Assembly: GCF_050749805.1 (NCBI RefSeq)
Contig: NZ_CP192738.1
Location: 6,014,001-6,078,000 of the forward strand
Length of the DNA: 64,000 nt
Reading direction: 5' to 3'
Source: Hahella sp018986435
Lineage (GTDB): Bacteria; Pseudomonadota; Gammaproteobacteria; Pseudomonadales; Oleiphilaceae
Shown here piece after piece: positions 28,854 through 36,430 of this stretch (within the stretch, counting starts at the first letter, position 1; each line of letters opens with the position of its first letter). Under the pieces are notes generated by a model, which made no database searches, was not told the DNA's origin, and worked only from the letters and a program-made list of their open reading frames with translations. Both the position numbers and the translations under genes were made by a program.

Positions 28854-29118
28854 GCCGTCGCCGGTAGAGCTGACGCTCTATGTGCAATCCGCCTCAAAAG
28901 TATCGCTGAATGCAGTTCGCGCAGCCCGCCACCTTTGCGAGAATGTGCTGACGGGGCGCTGCACGCTGAACATCGTCGACCTCGATCAGAGCCCCCAAAC
29001 CGCCGAGCGCGACGCCGTGCTGGCGACGCCGACCCTGGCCTGTGGGAGTCGACGCATTATCGGCGATCTATCCGACAGCGCCAGAGTGTTGGAACTGCTG
29101 GAGCTGACGGCGCTCTGA
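28837..29118 (+). CDS. KaiB-domain protein
   Basis: A 93-residue protein of the KaiB family (thioredoxin-like, fold-switching in cyanobacterial KaiB). The match runs along its whole length: ELTLYVQSASKVSLNAVRAA at the start, then VDLDQSPQTAERDAVLATPTL and RRIIGDLSDSARVLELL. These parallel KaiB's LYVAG..., the P-QLAEED-ILATPTL block and RRIIGDLS. No CXXC motif is present, so it is not a redoxin. No kaiC or kaiA is in the window. The ATG at 28837 lies inside the end of the PAS/GGDEF/EAL/REC gene, so the two are translationally coupled. A role as its partner in signalling is inference. The KaiB call is made from memory of the family. Confidence 0.85.
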   Translation: MQPGPEPSPVELTLYVQSASKVSLNAVRAARHLCENVLTGRCTLNIVDLDQSPQTAERDAVLATPTLACGSRRIIGDLSDSARVLELLELTAL

Positions 29119-29133
29119 TCGCCGCATCGGGAA

Positions 29134-29652
29134 TTACTCATCCTCCAGCGCGTCCATCTGCTCCTGATAAGCTTTACGTTCTTTGATTTCCTCCAGCAGA
29201 TAAGCGATGACGCAGTCGTGAGTGCCAGGAAACTCTTCCTTGATCGTCAGCAGGTAACCTTTGGCCAGATCCAGATTGCTCTCCCGGCGACGCATATAGG
29301 CCACGGAGACATGATATAAGGCGTGAGAGCGCACTTCCGCCGTCTGGGTCTTGTCGTTGTAGATATCCAACAGCAGTTCAATGGCCTGATCCAGGCCATG
29401 AGGCGGCCGGTTTTTCACAAACTCGATGATTTCCGGGCTGATACGGTACTGCTGGCGTGGACAGTCGATACCTTCGAAATCTTCCTGATATTTGGCGTAT
29501 CCCTCTTTCACCGCATGAACAAAGTCATGTTTTTGCTCCGTACGTTTGACGATGGCCACATCTGTCGCCACCGCCGCAGCGCCGGCCCAACACCCCGCCA
29601 GTCCCAGACAGGTCAGCGCAAGCGCCAGTCCCGAAAGCAGTTGTCTCAGCAT
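29134..29652 (-). CDS. Predicted lipoprotein, helical-repeat-like
   Basis: A 172-residue protein with a lipoprotein signal (lipobox LAGC, Cys21), so it is probably anchored in the envelope. The rest is helical. The segment ALYHVSVAYMRRRESNLDLAKGYLLTI resembles tetratricopeptide or Sel1-like helical pairs, but no clean repeat is seen. GAGGGG precedes the ATG. Convergent with the KaiB-like gene, with only 15 bases between. I do not recognise a family or function. Confidence 0.75.
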   Translation of the reverse strand: MLRQLLSGLALALTCLGLAGCWAGAAAVATDVAIVKRTEQKHDFVHAVKEGYAKYQEDFEGIDCPRQQYRISPEIIEFVKNRPPHGLDQAIELLLDIYNDKTQTAEVRSHALYHVSVAYMRRRESNLDLAKGYLLTIKEEFPGTHDCVIAYLLEEIKERKAYQEQMDALEDE

Positions 29653-29932
29653 AATACCCCTCGCAGTCTTTGTAGGCAGTTCTTCTAGATAATTCTTATG
29701 CGCCGTTTTAAGGGCGGCTATTCCGCACGAACAGCCACCGGCAGGCGTTTTTCGCGATCATACTGAATTCCGCGACGATTTCAGTGACATTCCGCTACTT
29801 ATCTGATTTCGGGCAATTTTCTCCAGCGTCGGCGCCGGAGTTTATCTGCTTTGCAAACGCACTGGAGCTATGGCCAAGCCGCCGACGCAACCGCTATGAT
29901 AGTGAGCGTTTTTATTCAGGGAACGCACAACC

Positions 29933-30442
29933 ATGTATGACAGCCTGCCTTTATTGAGCTCCGAGGAAGAAAAGTCCGCTCACTACCAACACACCCTGCG
30001 GGCGATCCGTCACGCTATCGAGGGAGAAACGGACTGGACGGCGATTCTCTCCACTGTCGTCTGCGAGCTTCATCATCGCTTCGAGTATTTTCACTGGACC
30101 GGTTTTTACCGCGTCGTGGCCCATGAGTTAATGAAAGTAGGCCCCTATCAGGGCGGCCATGGTTGTCTAACTATTCCGTTCAATCGCGGCGTTTGCGGCG
30201 CTGCGGCGCGCGAACAAAAAGTGCAGCTGGTGCCTGACGTTAACAAGTTTCCCGGCCATATCGCCTGCTCCGGCACAACGCAAAGCGAAATTGTTCTGCC
30301 GCTGTTCAACGCCAATGGCGACGTTGCCGCCGTGCTCGACATCGATTCCGATCACATTGACGCGTTCGATACCGTAGATGAACGTTTCCTAGCGGAACTG
30401 CTGACTGATCTGATCCCCCTGGCTCCCTCCCCCTTGTTCTGA
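29933..30442 (+). CDS. msrC: Free methionine-(R)-sulfoxide reductase (GAF type)
   Basis: A 169-residue single GAF-domain enzyme that reduces free methionine-R-sulfoxide. The three cysteines of the family are present with the same spacing as E. coli YebR/MsrC: Cys78, Cys88 (in RGVCGAAA) and Cys112 (in GHIACSG). The core segment SEIVLPLFNANGDVAAVLDIDSD is also typical. Cytosolic, monocistronic, divergent from the lipoprotein gene. The 280-base upstream gap holds nothing I recognise. Confidence 0.93.
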   Translation: MYDSLPLLSSEEEKSAHYQHTLRAIRHAIEGETDWTAILSTVVCELHHRFEYFHWTGFYRVVAHELMKVGPYQGGHGCLTIPFNRGVCGAAAREQKVQLVPDVNKFPGHIACSGTTQSEIVLPLFNANGDVAAVLDIDSDHIDAFDTVDERFLAELLTDLIPLAPSPLF

Positions 30443-30650
30443 GCCCGCGAATCACATGGCCTTCGGGGTTAAACCGAGGGCTGCTTAAGGCCTTATCTGT
30501 ACTCCTCACCGCCGTCATAACAGACTCTGCGCCGTCAATCTGTATCCCTGTAAACGACGACAATCTGTGGCTTATCGTAGATTTAACGCTCCCCTTACAA
30601 TAAAGATCCTCAATTCGATAAATTAATGCCGTTGCGGCAATAGAGACAGT

Positions 30651-31541
30651 ATGCAGGCCACCTATATCCCTTATCTTTTTGTCTTGTTGTGGGCGACCGG
30701 GTTCGTCAGCGCCAAATGGGGCCTGCCTTACGCCGAGCCCTTCACCTTTCTTAGCCTGCGCATGTTGCTGGTCGTGCCTCTTTTCGCGCTCCTGGCGATC
30801 ACTATGAAGCGCCCGCGGCTTAACGCCGAGCAGCGCCGCCAGCAAATGATTACCGGCATCGGCACTCATGGTCTCTACCTCGGCGGCGTGTTCTATGCCA
30901 TTGCGGCGGGCATGCCGGCGGGCATCGTCGCTCTGATTGTCGGCGTGCAGCCTTTGCTGACCGCGCTAGTCAGTTGGCCTTTGGGAATTGGCTCGCCCTT
31001 ACGTCCCTTGCAATGGATTGGCGTGATGCTGGGACTGGCGGGATTAGGCGTTGTGGTGCTGCAGGGCGGAAAACTATCTGGACATATTACCGGCGCAGGC
31101 CTGACCGCCAGCATTATCGCCTTGCTGGGCATATCCGGAGCAACGCTCTGGCAATCGGTTAAGGGGGGCAAGACGGACTTGATCTCTGGTGGCTTATGGC
31201 AATACATCGCTGCGCTGATCATGTTCCTGATCGCCGCTTTCACGCTGGAAACCCGTGAGGTGCAATGGAATCCCAACTTTATTGGCGCCTGGATGTGGTC
31301 CGTGTTCGTGCTTTCACTGGCGGCGGTGTTGTTGTGGCTGTATATGCTGAAGATCGGCGAAGCCACCAAAGTGACGCAGTATCTGTACTTAACGCCACCC
31401 ACCACAGCAGTTATGGCTTATCTGTTGTTTGACGAGCCCTTAACCCTGCAAACCGGTTTGGGCGTCGCGCTGGTAGTGGCCGGGCTGTATCTGGCGCGAC
31501 GCGGCGCCATTGCTCGCAAGCCGGCGCTGTCAAAGGCCTAA
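30651..31541 (+). CDS. EamA-family (drug/metabolite) transporter
   Basis: A 296-residue membrane protein with about ten hydrophobic segments in two homologous five-helix halves, the standard EamA/DMT fold. It starts with YLFVLLWATGFVSAKWGLPYAEP, and the second half carries TKVTQYLYLTPPTTAVMAYLLFDEPLT, the characteristic repeat. These carriers export amino acids or other metabolites; the substrate is not predictable. Convergent with the GGDEF response regulator, with 14 bases between the stops. Confidence 0.9.
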   Translation: MQATYIPYLFVLLWATGFVSAKWGLPYAEPFTFLSLRMLLVVPLFALLAITMKRPRLNAEQRRQQMITGIGTHGLYLGGVFYAIAAGMPAGIVALIVGVQPLLTALVSWPLGIGSPLRPLQWIGVMLGLAGLGVVVLQGGKLSGHITGAGLTASIIALLGISGATLWQSVKGGKTDLISGGLWQYIAALIMFLIAAFTLETREVQWNPNFIGAWMWSVFVLSLAAVLLWLYMLKIGEATKVTQYLYLTPPTTAVMAYLLFDEPLTLQTGLGVALVVAGLYLARRGAIARKPALSKA

Positions 31542-31555
31542 AACGCTCTAAGGGA

Positions 31556-32812
31556 TTAAATATCCTCATCCGTTGTGAGGCGATTGCGTCCGTTGTCCTT
31601 GGACTCGTACAACAGGACGTCCGCCCGCCGGATCAGATTGTCCAGCGAATCCCCCAAAACATCCGTGGCGCCGATGCTGACCGTCAGGCGTAGATGATCG
31701 GAAAGAAATGGGATAGGGGTCTGCTCCACTTTGTGCCGGAACGACTCCAGCATTGGCGAGACCTTCTCAATGCTCATGCCGGGAAACAGCACACAGAATT
31801 CCTCGCCGCCAAAACGGGCCGCGAGATAATCCCCAAAAGCTTCCCCTATCATCTCGGCGAAAGCGCAGATAGCGCGATCTCCCGCCTCGTGTCCATAGGT
31901 GTCGTTGATGCGTTTGAAGTGGTCTACATCAATCATCGCCGCCGTCAACGGCTCGCCACTCTCCTCAGCAACCCGATACAGCTCCTTGGCCGCGCTGAAC
32001 AAGTAACGCCGGTTATACATTCCGGTCAGATAATCCCGATTGGCCGCATCGTTCAACGCCTGAATATTCTCCATGGCTTCGATGTTGTGCATGATGCGGC
32101 AGTGAAATTCCTCGTGAAAAAACGGCTTCATCAGAAAGTCATTGGCGCCGTTCTTGATGAATTTGGCGGACAGCGTAGCGCTGCCATATCCAGACAGACC
32201 AATGATGACCAGGTCTTTCTTGTCATACTCCCTGCGCAACGCCCGAGTCAGTTCGAAGCCATCCATTTCCGGCATGTTGTAATCGGAAATCAGCATTTTG
32301 ATATCCGGGTCCGCCTTGATCATTTCCAAGGCTTCACGCCCATGCTTCGCCAGTTGCACCTGATACAGATGCGTGCCCAGCAATTGCCGCACGTAGTGTC
32401 GTGAGGTGTCTGAGTCATCCGCCACCACCACTTTGATGCTGCGATTACGCAGCAGACGACGAATAAGGCGGGTGACGTACTCGTAGGAATAACGGCTTTC
32501 TTTGACGACGTAATCGACTATGGGTTTCTGCAGGATGGTCTCGCGCTTACCTTCATCATAGGTGGCGGTGAGAACAATGCAGGGCAGCTTTTTCGACAGC
32601 ACGTAATCGAGCACTTCGCCATTGGGCGCGTCCGGCAGATGCAGATCCACCACCGTCACGAAATAAGCGCCGGGATCTTTTTCCAGAAACTCCTGCGTCT
32701 CCTGCAGCGTTCCTGCGCTATCGCAAGGCAGGCCAAGCTCGGTCTTGATCAGGTGACGCAACACTTTCGTGATCATCACACTGTCTTCAATCAGAAGAAT
32801 TCGTTCATTCAT
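31556..32812 (-). CDS. Response regulator diguanylate cyclase (REC-REC-GGDEF)
   Basis: A 418-residue protein with two receiver domains and a cyclase domain. REC1 (about 3-118) begins ILLIEDSVMI, with acceptor in VVDLHLPDA. REC2 (about 126-245) begins VVVADDSDTSR, with acceptor in LISDYNMPEMDG and KPF. GGDEF (about 265-415) has an intact GGEEF and no RXXD inhibitory site upstream, so it should lack product feedback. The architecture resembles the cyclase at 13329-14945, but the sequences differ enough to rule out a recent duplication. No kinase is adjacent; the stimulus is unknown. Confidence 0.9.
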   Translation of the reverse strand: MNERILLIEDSVMITKVLRHLIKTELGLPCDSAGTLQETQEFLEKDPGAYFVTVVDLHLPDAPNGEVLDYVLSKKLPCIVLTATYDEGKRETILQKPIVDYVVKESRYSYEYVTRLIRRLLRNRSIKVVVADDSDTSRHYVRQLLGTHLYQVQLAKHGREALEMIKADPDIKMLISDYNMPEMDGFELTRALRREYDKKDLVIIGLSGYGSATLSAKFIKNGANDFLMKPFFHEEFHCRIMHNIEAMENIQALNDAANRDYLTGMYNRRYLFSAAKELYRVAEESGEPLTAAMIDVDHFKRINDTYGHEAGDRAICAFAEMIGEAFGDYLAARFGGEEFCVLFPGMSIEKVSPMLESFRHKVEQTPIPFLSDHLRLTVSIGATDVLGDSLDNLIRRADVLLYESKDNGRNRLTTDEDI

Positions 32813-33104
32813 GCCAGATTATATCTTTGCGGCAGTTCGCCAAGAGAGTCAGGTGAGTCTAGTCTACATCCTATCTTTTAAGATTAGTTGAAGCGCACCG
32901 CGCGGCAAGTAATTATGACATCCTGGCTCATTCCGCCTGCGAGGCATTGGCGCCTTCCCATCCGCGATGAGCCCGGGGCTCACCAGAATCTAATAGAACA
33001 TCCGGCCAATTGGCGTTAAAAAATGCTTCTGCTAGCCTGCCCCGACTTACAATAATCCTATTGATCTGCTTGGCAAAAAATCAACAATCCGGCATAGGAC
33101 GTCC
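32813..33104. other. Divergent intergenic region
   Basis: 292 bases between the divergent cyclase and repeat-lipoprotein genes. It should hold both promoters. I see no clear promoter pair, hairpin with T-run, RNA gene or ORF. Confidence 0.4.
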
Positions 33105-34874
33105 ATGCGAACCCATACTCAAATCATCTGTCTGGCTGCGGCCGTCATCGGTCTACAGGGATGCGCCGGTCTTTCCGGCCCTGCGACATCAAACACACCC
33201 TCGTTGGCCTTTTCCGCCCCCGCAGCAGGCGAGACCAAAGCCGCCGCCATCCCTGTCATCACCCTTTTCTTTAACGAAGCGCTGGACCCCGCCAGCGTCG
33301 ACGCCAGCGCCATCGAGCTGAAACTCGATCCCACGCGAATTATCGATATCGCGGAGCGGGAGTACGACGCCCAGGCCAACGTATTGACGTTGCGCCTCGC
33401 CATGCCTCTACCGCTGTCCACAAATGTCGCGCTGAATGTGAGCGGCCTGAAAAGCGAAAAAGGACAATCCGTCAGCACTATCAACCTGAGCTTCACCACT
33501 GACGACACTTATCGCTATCGCGGCATCGAATTCCAGGATGGCCGTATCAGTGGGTATTTCGAGGAGTGGAGAGAGTCTCGCGAAGGCGAAGAGGTGAACT
33601 TTAACGTTAATTACATAAACTCAGGTTCGGATCAGGTTTGGTTCACCGGCGATGATGAGATCAGTCGCTATGTCCGCACCCGTTCGACTGCGGAAGAAAC
33701 TCTGGAGGCGACCTTTGTCGCGCCGGGCGCCGACGGAGTCTGGCTCACCGACGATGACGTTCCGGAAAGCTACACCCGTCTTCGTTCTTCCGACACGCTA
33801 TACCAGTCTGCGCAGTACCAGGGCCCTGGTCCTGACGGAGTCTGGTTCACTGACGACGACGCTTCCGATAATTGCGCGCTGCAAAGCTCCGAAGGCGACG
33901 AGGAACAATCCGTCACTGTTTACAAGCGCAGCCGCCAGGGCGCAGACAATCAATGCTTCACCGCCGACGACGTCATCCTTGAAGTCAATCGCGACGAGCA
34001 GAAGACCCAAGGCGACAAAATGCGCACCGCCAGCTGGGTATACAGCCATCCCGGCGCCGATGGCGTGTGGGAGACGGCGGACGACCAGGTCAGCGCTTTC
34101 AGCGTGTCCGACTATGATGACGAGACCAGCGCCGTCGCCAATTACGCTTCCCCTGGCAAGGACGGCGCCTGGCTCACCCAGGATGACCGCCTGAGCGACT
34201 ACAGCATCACCACCACCAAAGAGGGACTTACCCGCACGGTGTTCTACCGCGACCCCGGTTATGACGGCCTGTGGCGCACCGCTGACGATATCCCCTTCGG
34301 CTACTCCGAGGAGCGCAGCGATGCGGACGGGCATAACATCTACAGCAAAGAAGTGAACAATCCCGGGCCTGACGGCGTCTGGTTCACTCAGGATGATTTA
34401 CTGGCCAGTCACGCCAAGAGTGAAACGGATGAGAACGGCAATTTCAGCCGCTGGATCAACTACAGCTCCACAGGCCCTGATCGTGAGCCCTTCACCGATG
34501 ACGACCTGATTAACGAGTACTACACTTCCACAACCAGCGCCGACCGGGAAAGCATCGAAGAAGCCGGTTTTCGCGCGCCGGGAGCGGATGGCGTGTGGTT
34601 TACTGCGGACGATACGCCAACGACATTGTCCAGACGCTGGGAGCGACAGGATGAGGAGACTCAGCGCAGCCTGAGCGCCACCTACAATACGCAAACCGCC
34701 GCCACCGTAGGACAAATCAGCGATGACGCCATTACCTACTACAGCGTCAGCGAATCGCAGGCGGGGTATTACATGGACGCCAGCTATCAGTCCCCTGGCC
34801 CGGATGGACAGTGGCTGACCGCCGACGATACGCCGGCCACCATGACGTTGAACTACTCCGATCCGCAAGAGTGA
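33105..34874 (+). CDS. Lipoprotein with Ig-like domain and about twelve DG-W-T-DD repeats
   Basis: A 589-residue predicted lipoprotein (lipobox LQGC, Cys20). Residues about 30-135 resemble an SbsA-type Ig-like domain (FFNEALDPASVDASAIEL, ending SFTTDD). From residue 174 to the end it is built of units of 34-38 residues, each with a core like GADGVWFTADD (positions 174, 208, 242, 279, 317, 351, 385, 421, 457, 493 and 565, with a degenerate unit near 529). The acidic Asp-rich cores suggest calcium binding, and the alternating polar/aromatic stretches suggest a beta structure; both are inference. Probably surface or periplasmic. I do not recognise a characterised family. Confidence 0.85.
   Translation: MRTHTQIICLAAAVIGLQGCAGLSGPATSNTPSLAFSAPAAGETKAAAIPVITLFFNEALDPASVDASAIELKLDPTRIIDIAEREYDAQANVLTLRLAMPLPLSTNVALNVSGLKSEKGQSVSTINLSFTTDDTYRYRGIEFQDGRISGYFEEWRESREGEEVNFNVNYINSGSDQVWFTGDDEISRYVRTRSTAEETLEATFVAPGADGVWLTDDDVPESYTRLRSSDTLYQSAQYQGPGPDGVWFTDDDASDNCALQSSEGDEEQSVTVYKRSRQGADNQCFTADDVILEVNRDEQKTQGDKMRTASWVYSHPGADGVWETADDQVSAFSVSDYDDETSAVANYASPGKDGAWLTQDDRLSDYSITTTKEGLTRTVFYRDPGYDGLWRTADDIPFGYSEERSDADGHNIYSKEVNNPGPDGVWFTQDDLLASHAKSETDENGNFSRWINYSSTGPDREPFTDDDLINEYYTSTTSADRESIEEAGFRAPGADGVWFTADDTPTTLSRRWERQDEETQRSLSATYNTQTAATVGQISDDAITYYSVSESQAGYYMDASYQSPGPDGQWLTADDTPATMTLNYSDPQE
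33624..34830 (+). repeat. In-gene tandem repeat coding for a 34-38 residue unit
   Basis: Eleven clear copies and one degenerate copy of a segment of about 102-114 bases lie head to tail. Each encodes G-x-D-G-x-W-x-T-x-D-D near its start. Nucleotide identity is modest while the protein core is well kept, so the repeat is old and under selection rather than a recent expansion. Confidence 0.85.
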
Positions 34875-34973
34875 CGATGCTCGCTCCGGCGGCCAACGCC
34901 GCCGGATAATTTCAGATTGATGTCGCCGCGCGACCGCATTAAAGTAGTCCGGTGTCAGATTTACTTAGCGTTT

Positions 34974-34979
34974 TATACT
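34974..34979 (+). promoter_or_regulatory. Candidate -10 element for the dapA leader
   Basis: TATACT, preceded by TTT, stands about 200 bases before dapA. The matching -35 region is poor. If used, transcription would start near 34986 and produce a leader of about 188 bases. Confidence 0.3.
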
Positions 34980-35083
34980 CGTGCCGAATTTTGCATTCCT
35001 GCTCAAACGAAAGACTGGGAAACCGGGGTTCCACCTTGCGGCCGGGATTTGCGCATGCAAATAAAATAATTCCTGGGGAATCC

Positions 35084-35170
35084 ATGAAAAAAAACCGGTC
35101 GCGATTGCTTCGCCGCCGGTTTTTTTTTGCCCGTAACCCAGGTACGTCAATTCTATTGCCAAGGAGTTAA
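35084..35170 (+). CDS. Possible 28-residue leader peptide ahead of dapA
   Basis: A short frame starts at an ATG preceded by GGGGA five bases upstream and reads through the terminator hairpin. It is rich in Arg (eight of 28) with a run of three Phe: MKKNRSRLLRRRFFFARN, then PGTSILLPRS. Its stop codon TAA lies inside the AAGGAGTTAATTT ribosome site of dapA, which begins three bases later. This layout fits a translated leader coupled to dapA, with ribosome movement melting the hairpin. It is inference from layout only, and chance is possible. Confidence 0.4.
   Translation: MKKNRSRLLRRRFFFARNPGTSILLPRS
35087..35129 (+). terminator. Strong intrinsic terminator inside the dapA leader
   Basis: A(8)CCGG pairs with CCGGT(8) around an inner GCG/CGC stem, ending in nine T. 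It is an excellent rho-independent terminator, placed 45 bases upstream of the dapA ATG. It may end an upstream transcript, release a leader RNA or act as an attenuator. Confidence 0.85.
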
Positions 35171-35173
35171 TTT

Positions 35174-36043
35174 ATGTTTCGTGGTTCCTTAATCGCCATG
35201 ATAACGCCATTCATCAACGGCCAAGTGGATGAGAAAGCGCTTGCCGGTCTCGTCGACTGGCAAATCAAACATGGCGCTCACGGCCTGGTTCCGGTGGGCA
35301 CGACAGGCGAGTCCCCCACGTTGACGGAAGAGGAACACAAACGGGTGGTGGCGCTGGTGGCGGAGCAGGCGCATGGCCGAGTTCCGGTAATCGCCGGGGC
35401 TGGCTCCAACAACCCGGTGGAGGCGGTGCGTTATGCGCAACACGCTCAGCAGGCGGGCGCGGATGCGGTGCTTTGCGTCGCCGGATATTACAACCGTCCG
35501 TCCCAGGAAGGTTTGTACCAGCATTTCAAAATGGTTCATGACGCAATAGATATTCCCATCATTGTCTACAACATCCCGCCTCGCGCGGTCGTGGACATTA
35601 AGCCGGAAACCATGGCGAGACTGGCGGAATTGCCGCGCATCGTCGGAGTGAAAGACGCCACCACCGATTTGGCCCGTATCAGTCGTGAGCGCATGCTGAT
35701 CAACAAGCCTTTCAGCTTTCTTTCCGGCGACGATATGACTGCCATCGCGTATAACGCCAGTGGGGGGCAAGGCTGCATCTCGGTTTCCGCCAATATAGCG
35801 CCGGACCTGTACGGTCAAATGCAAACCGCCACTCTGCAAGGCGATTTCCGTGAAGCCCTACGTATTCACGACTTGCTGGCGCCTCTACACGAAGCGTTAT
35901 TTCGCGAACCCAGCCCTGCGGGCGCCAAGTACGCCGCCTCGTTGTTAGGCCTTTGCAAGGAGGAATGCCGCTTACCCATCGTTCCGTTAAGCGAGCAAGC
36001 AAAATCGGATATCAAGAATATAATCAATGAGTTATACAAATAG
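35174..36043 (+). CDS. dapA: 4-hydroxy-tetrahydrodipicolinate synthase
   Basis: A 289-residue class I aldolase that condenses pyruvate with aspartate semialdehyde, the first dedicated step toward lysine and diaminopimelate. GTTGESPTLTEEEH near 42, YNIPPRAV with the catalytic Tyr near 133, and VGVKDATTD with the Schiff-base Lys160 are all intact. AAGGAG lies seven bases before the ATG. In many gammaproteobacteria bamC and purC follow dapA. Here the pig cluster follows instead, so it may have entered at this point (inference). Confidence 0.97.
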   Translation: MFRGSLIAMITPFINGQVDEKALAGLVDWQIKHGAHGLVPVGTTGESPTLTEEEHKRVVALVAEQAHGRVPVIAGAGSNNPVEAVRYAQHAQQAGADAVLCVAGYYNRPSQEGLYQHFKMVHDAIDIPIIVYNIPPRAVVDIKPETMARLAELPRIVGVKDATTDLARISRERMLINKPFSFLSGDDMTAIAYNASGGQGCISVSANIAPDLYGQMQTATLQGDFREALRIHDLLAPLHEALFREPSPAGAKYAASLLGLCKEECRLPIVPLSEQAKSDIKNIINELYK

Positions 36044-36151
36044 CTCAATAATCGTACAATTAAGCGTCTAATACCAAATGGTAATATCGTCGAGGAAATA
36101 TTCGCGATAAGAATATCCCTACTGATACGGATAAAAAATACAAGCAGTAAA

Positions 36152-36272
36152 CTCCTACCGTCTCAATATCAGGGCTAACGCGCCGCGAGACGACAAAGTT
36201 TAAAATGAAATATTTATTTCAATGATTGTGTTTTGGAATGGCAGTGGTATTTTAAACTTCTCCTACCGCCTC
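36152..36272 (+). repeat. Pair of 13-base direct repeats upstream of pigA
   Basis: CTCCTACCGTCTC (36152-36164) and CTCCTACCGCCTC (36260-36272) differ at one base and lie 108 bases apart. Each follows a TAAACT/TTAAACTT context. They are candidate binding sites for a regulator of the pigment cluster. Confidence 0.5.
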
Positions 36273-36364
36273 TCCAGCAGGTCCCGGAAGTACTGACCTG
36301 CATGTATTAGTGGGTATTATCGAGAATAAGGACGCCCATCGTTACGGAGTCGTAACCTGGGCCC

Positions 36365-36390
36365 GCCGCTGCGGAGTGTTCCGTTGCGGC
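36365..36390 (+). terminator. Leader hairpin ahead of pigA
   Basis: GCCGC-TG-CGGA pairs with TCCG-TT-GCGGC around a four-base loop, followed by CTTTC, which is a weak T-run. It lies 40 bases before pigA and may act as a leaky attenuator or a 5' stabiliser. Confidence 0.45.
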
Positions 36391-36430
36391 TTTCAGAGAT
36401 CTATGGAAATCCTGAAAGAAGGACTTTGTA

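Larger units (their letters stand above)
36044..36430 (+). promoter_or_regulatory. Upstream control region of the prodigiosin cluster
   Basis: 387 non-coding bases, AT-rich in the first 200. Three elements stand out. A 13-base direct repeat CTCCTACCG(T/C)CTC occurs at 36152-36164 and 36260-36272. An inverted repeat GCAGGTC/GACCTGC lies at 36277-36301. A leader hairpin lies at 36365-36390. A promoter between about 36180 and 36320 is expected, but no convincing -35/-10 pair was found. Confidence 0.6.

Noticed and set aside
34952..35083. Upstream extension of the leader frame (72 codons in all) before dapA
   Set aside because: The part before 35084 has no ribosome site and overlaps the presumed promoter; only the last 28 codons have a plausible start.
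34980..35130. Lysine riboswitch upstream of dapA
   Set aside because: The conserved lysine-box segments and five-helix junction are not apparent; only a terminator hairpin is clear.
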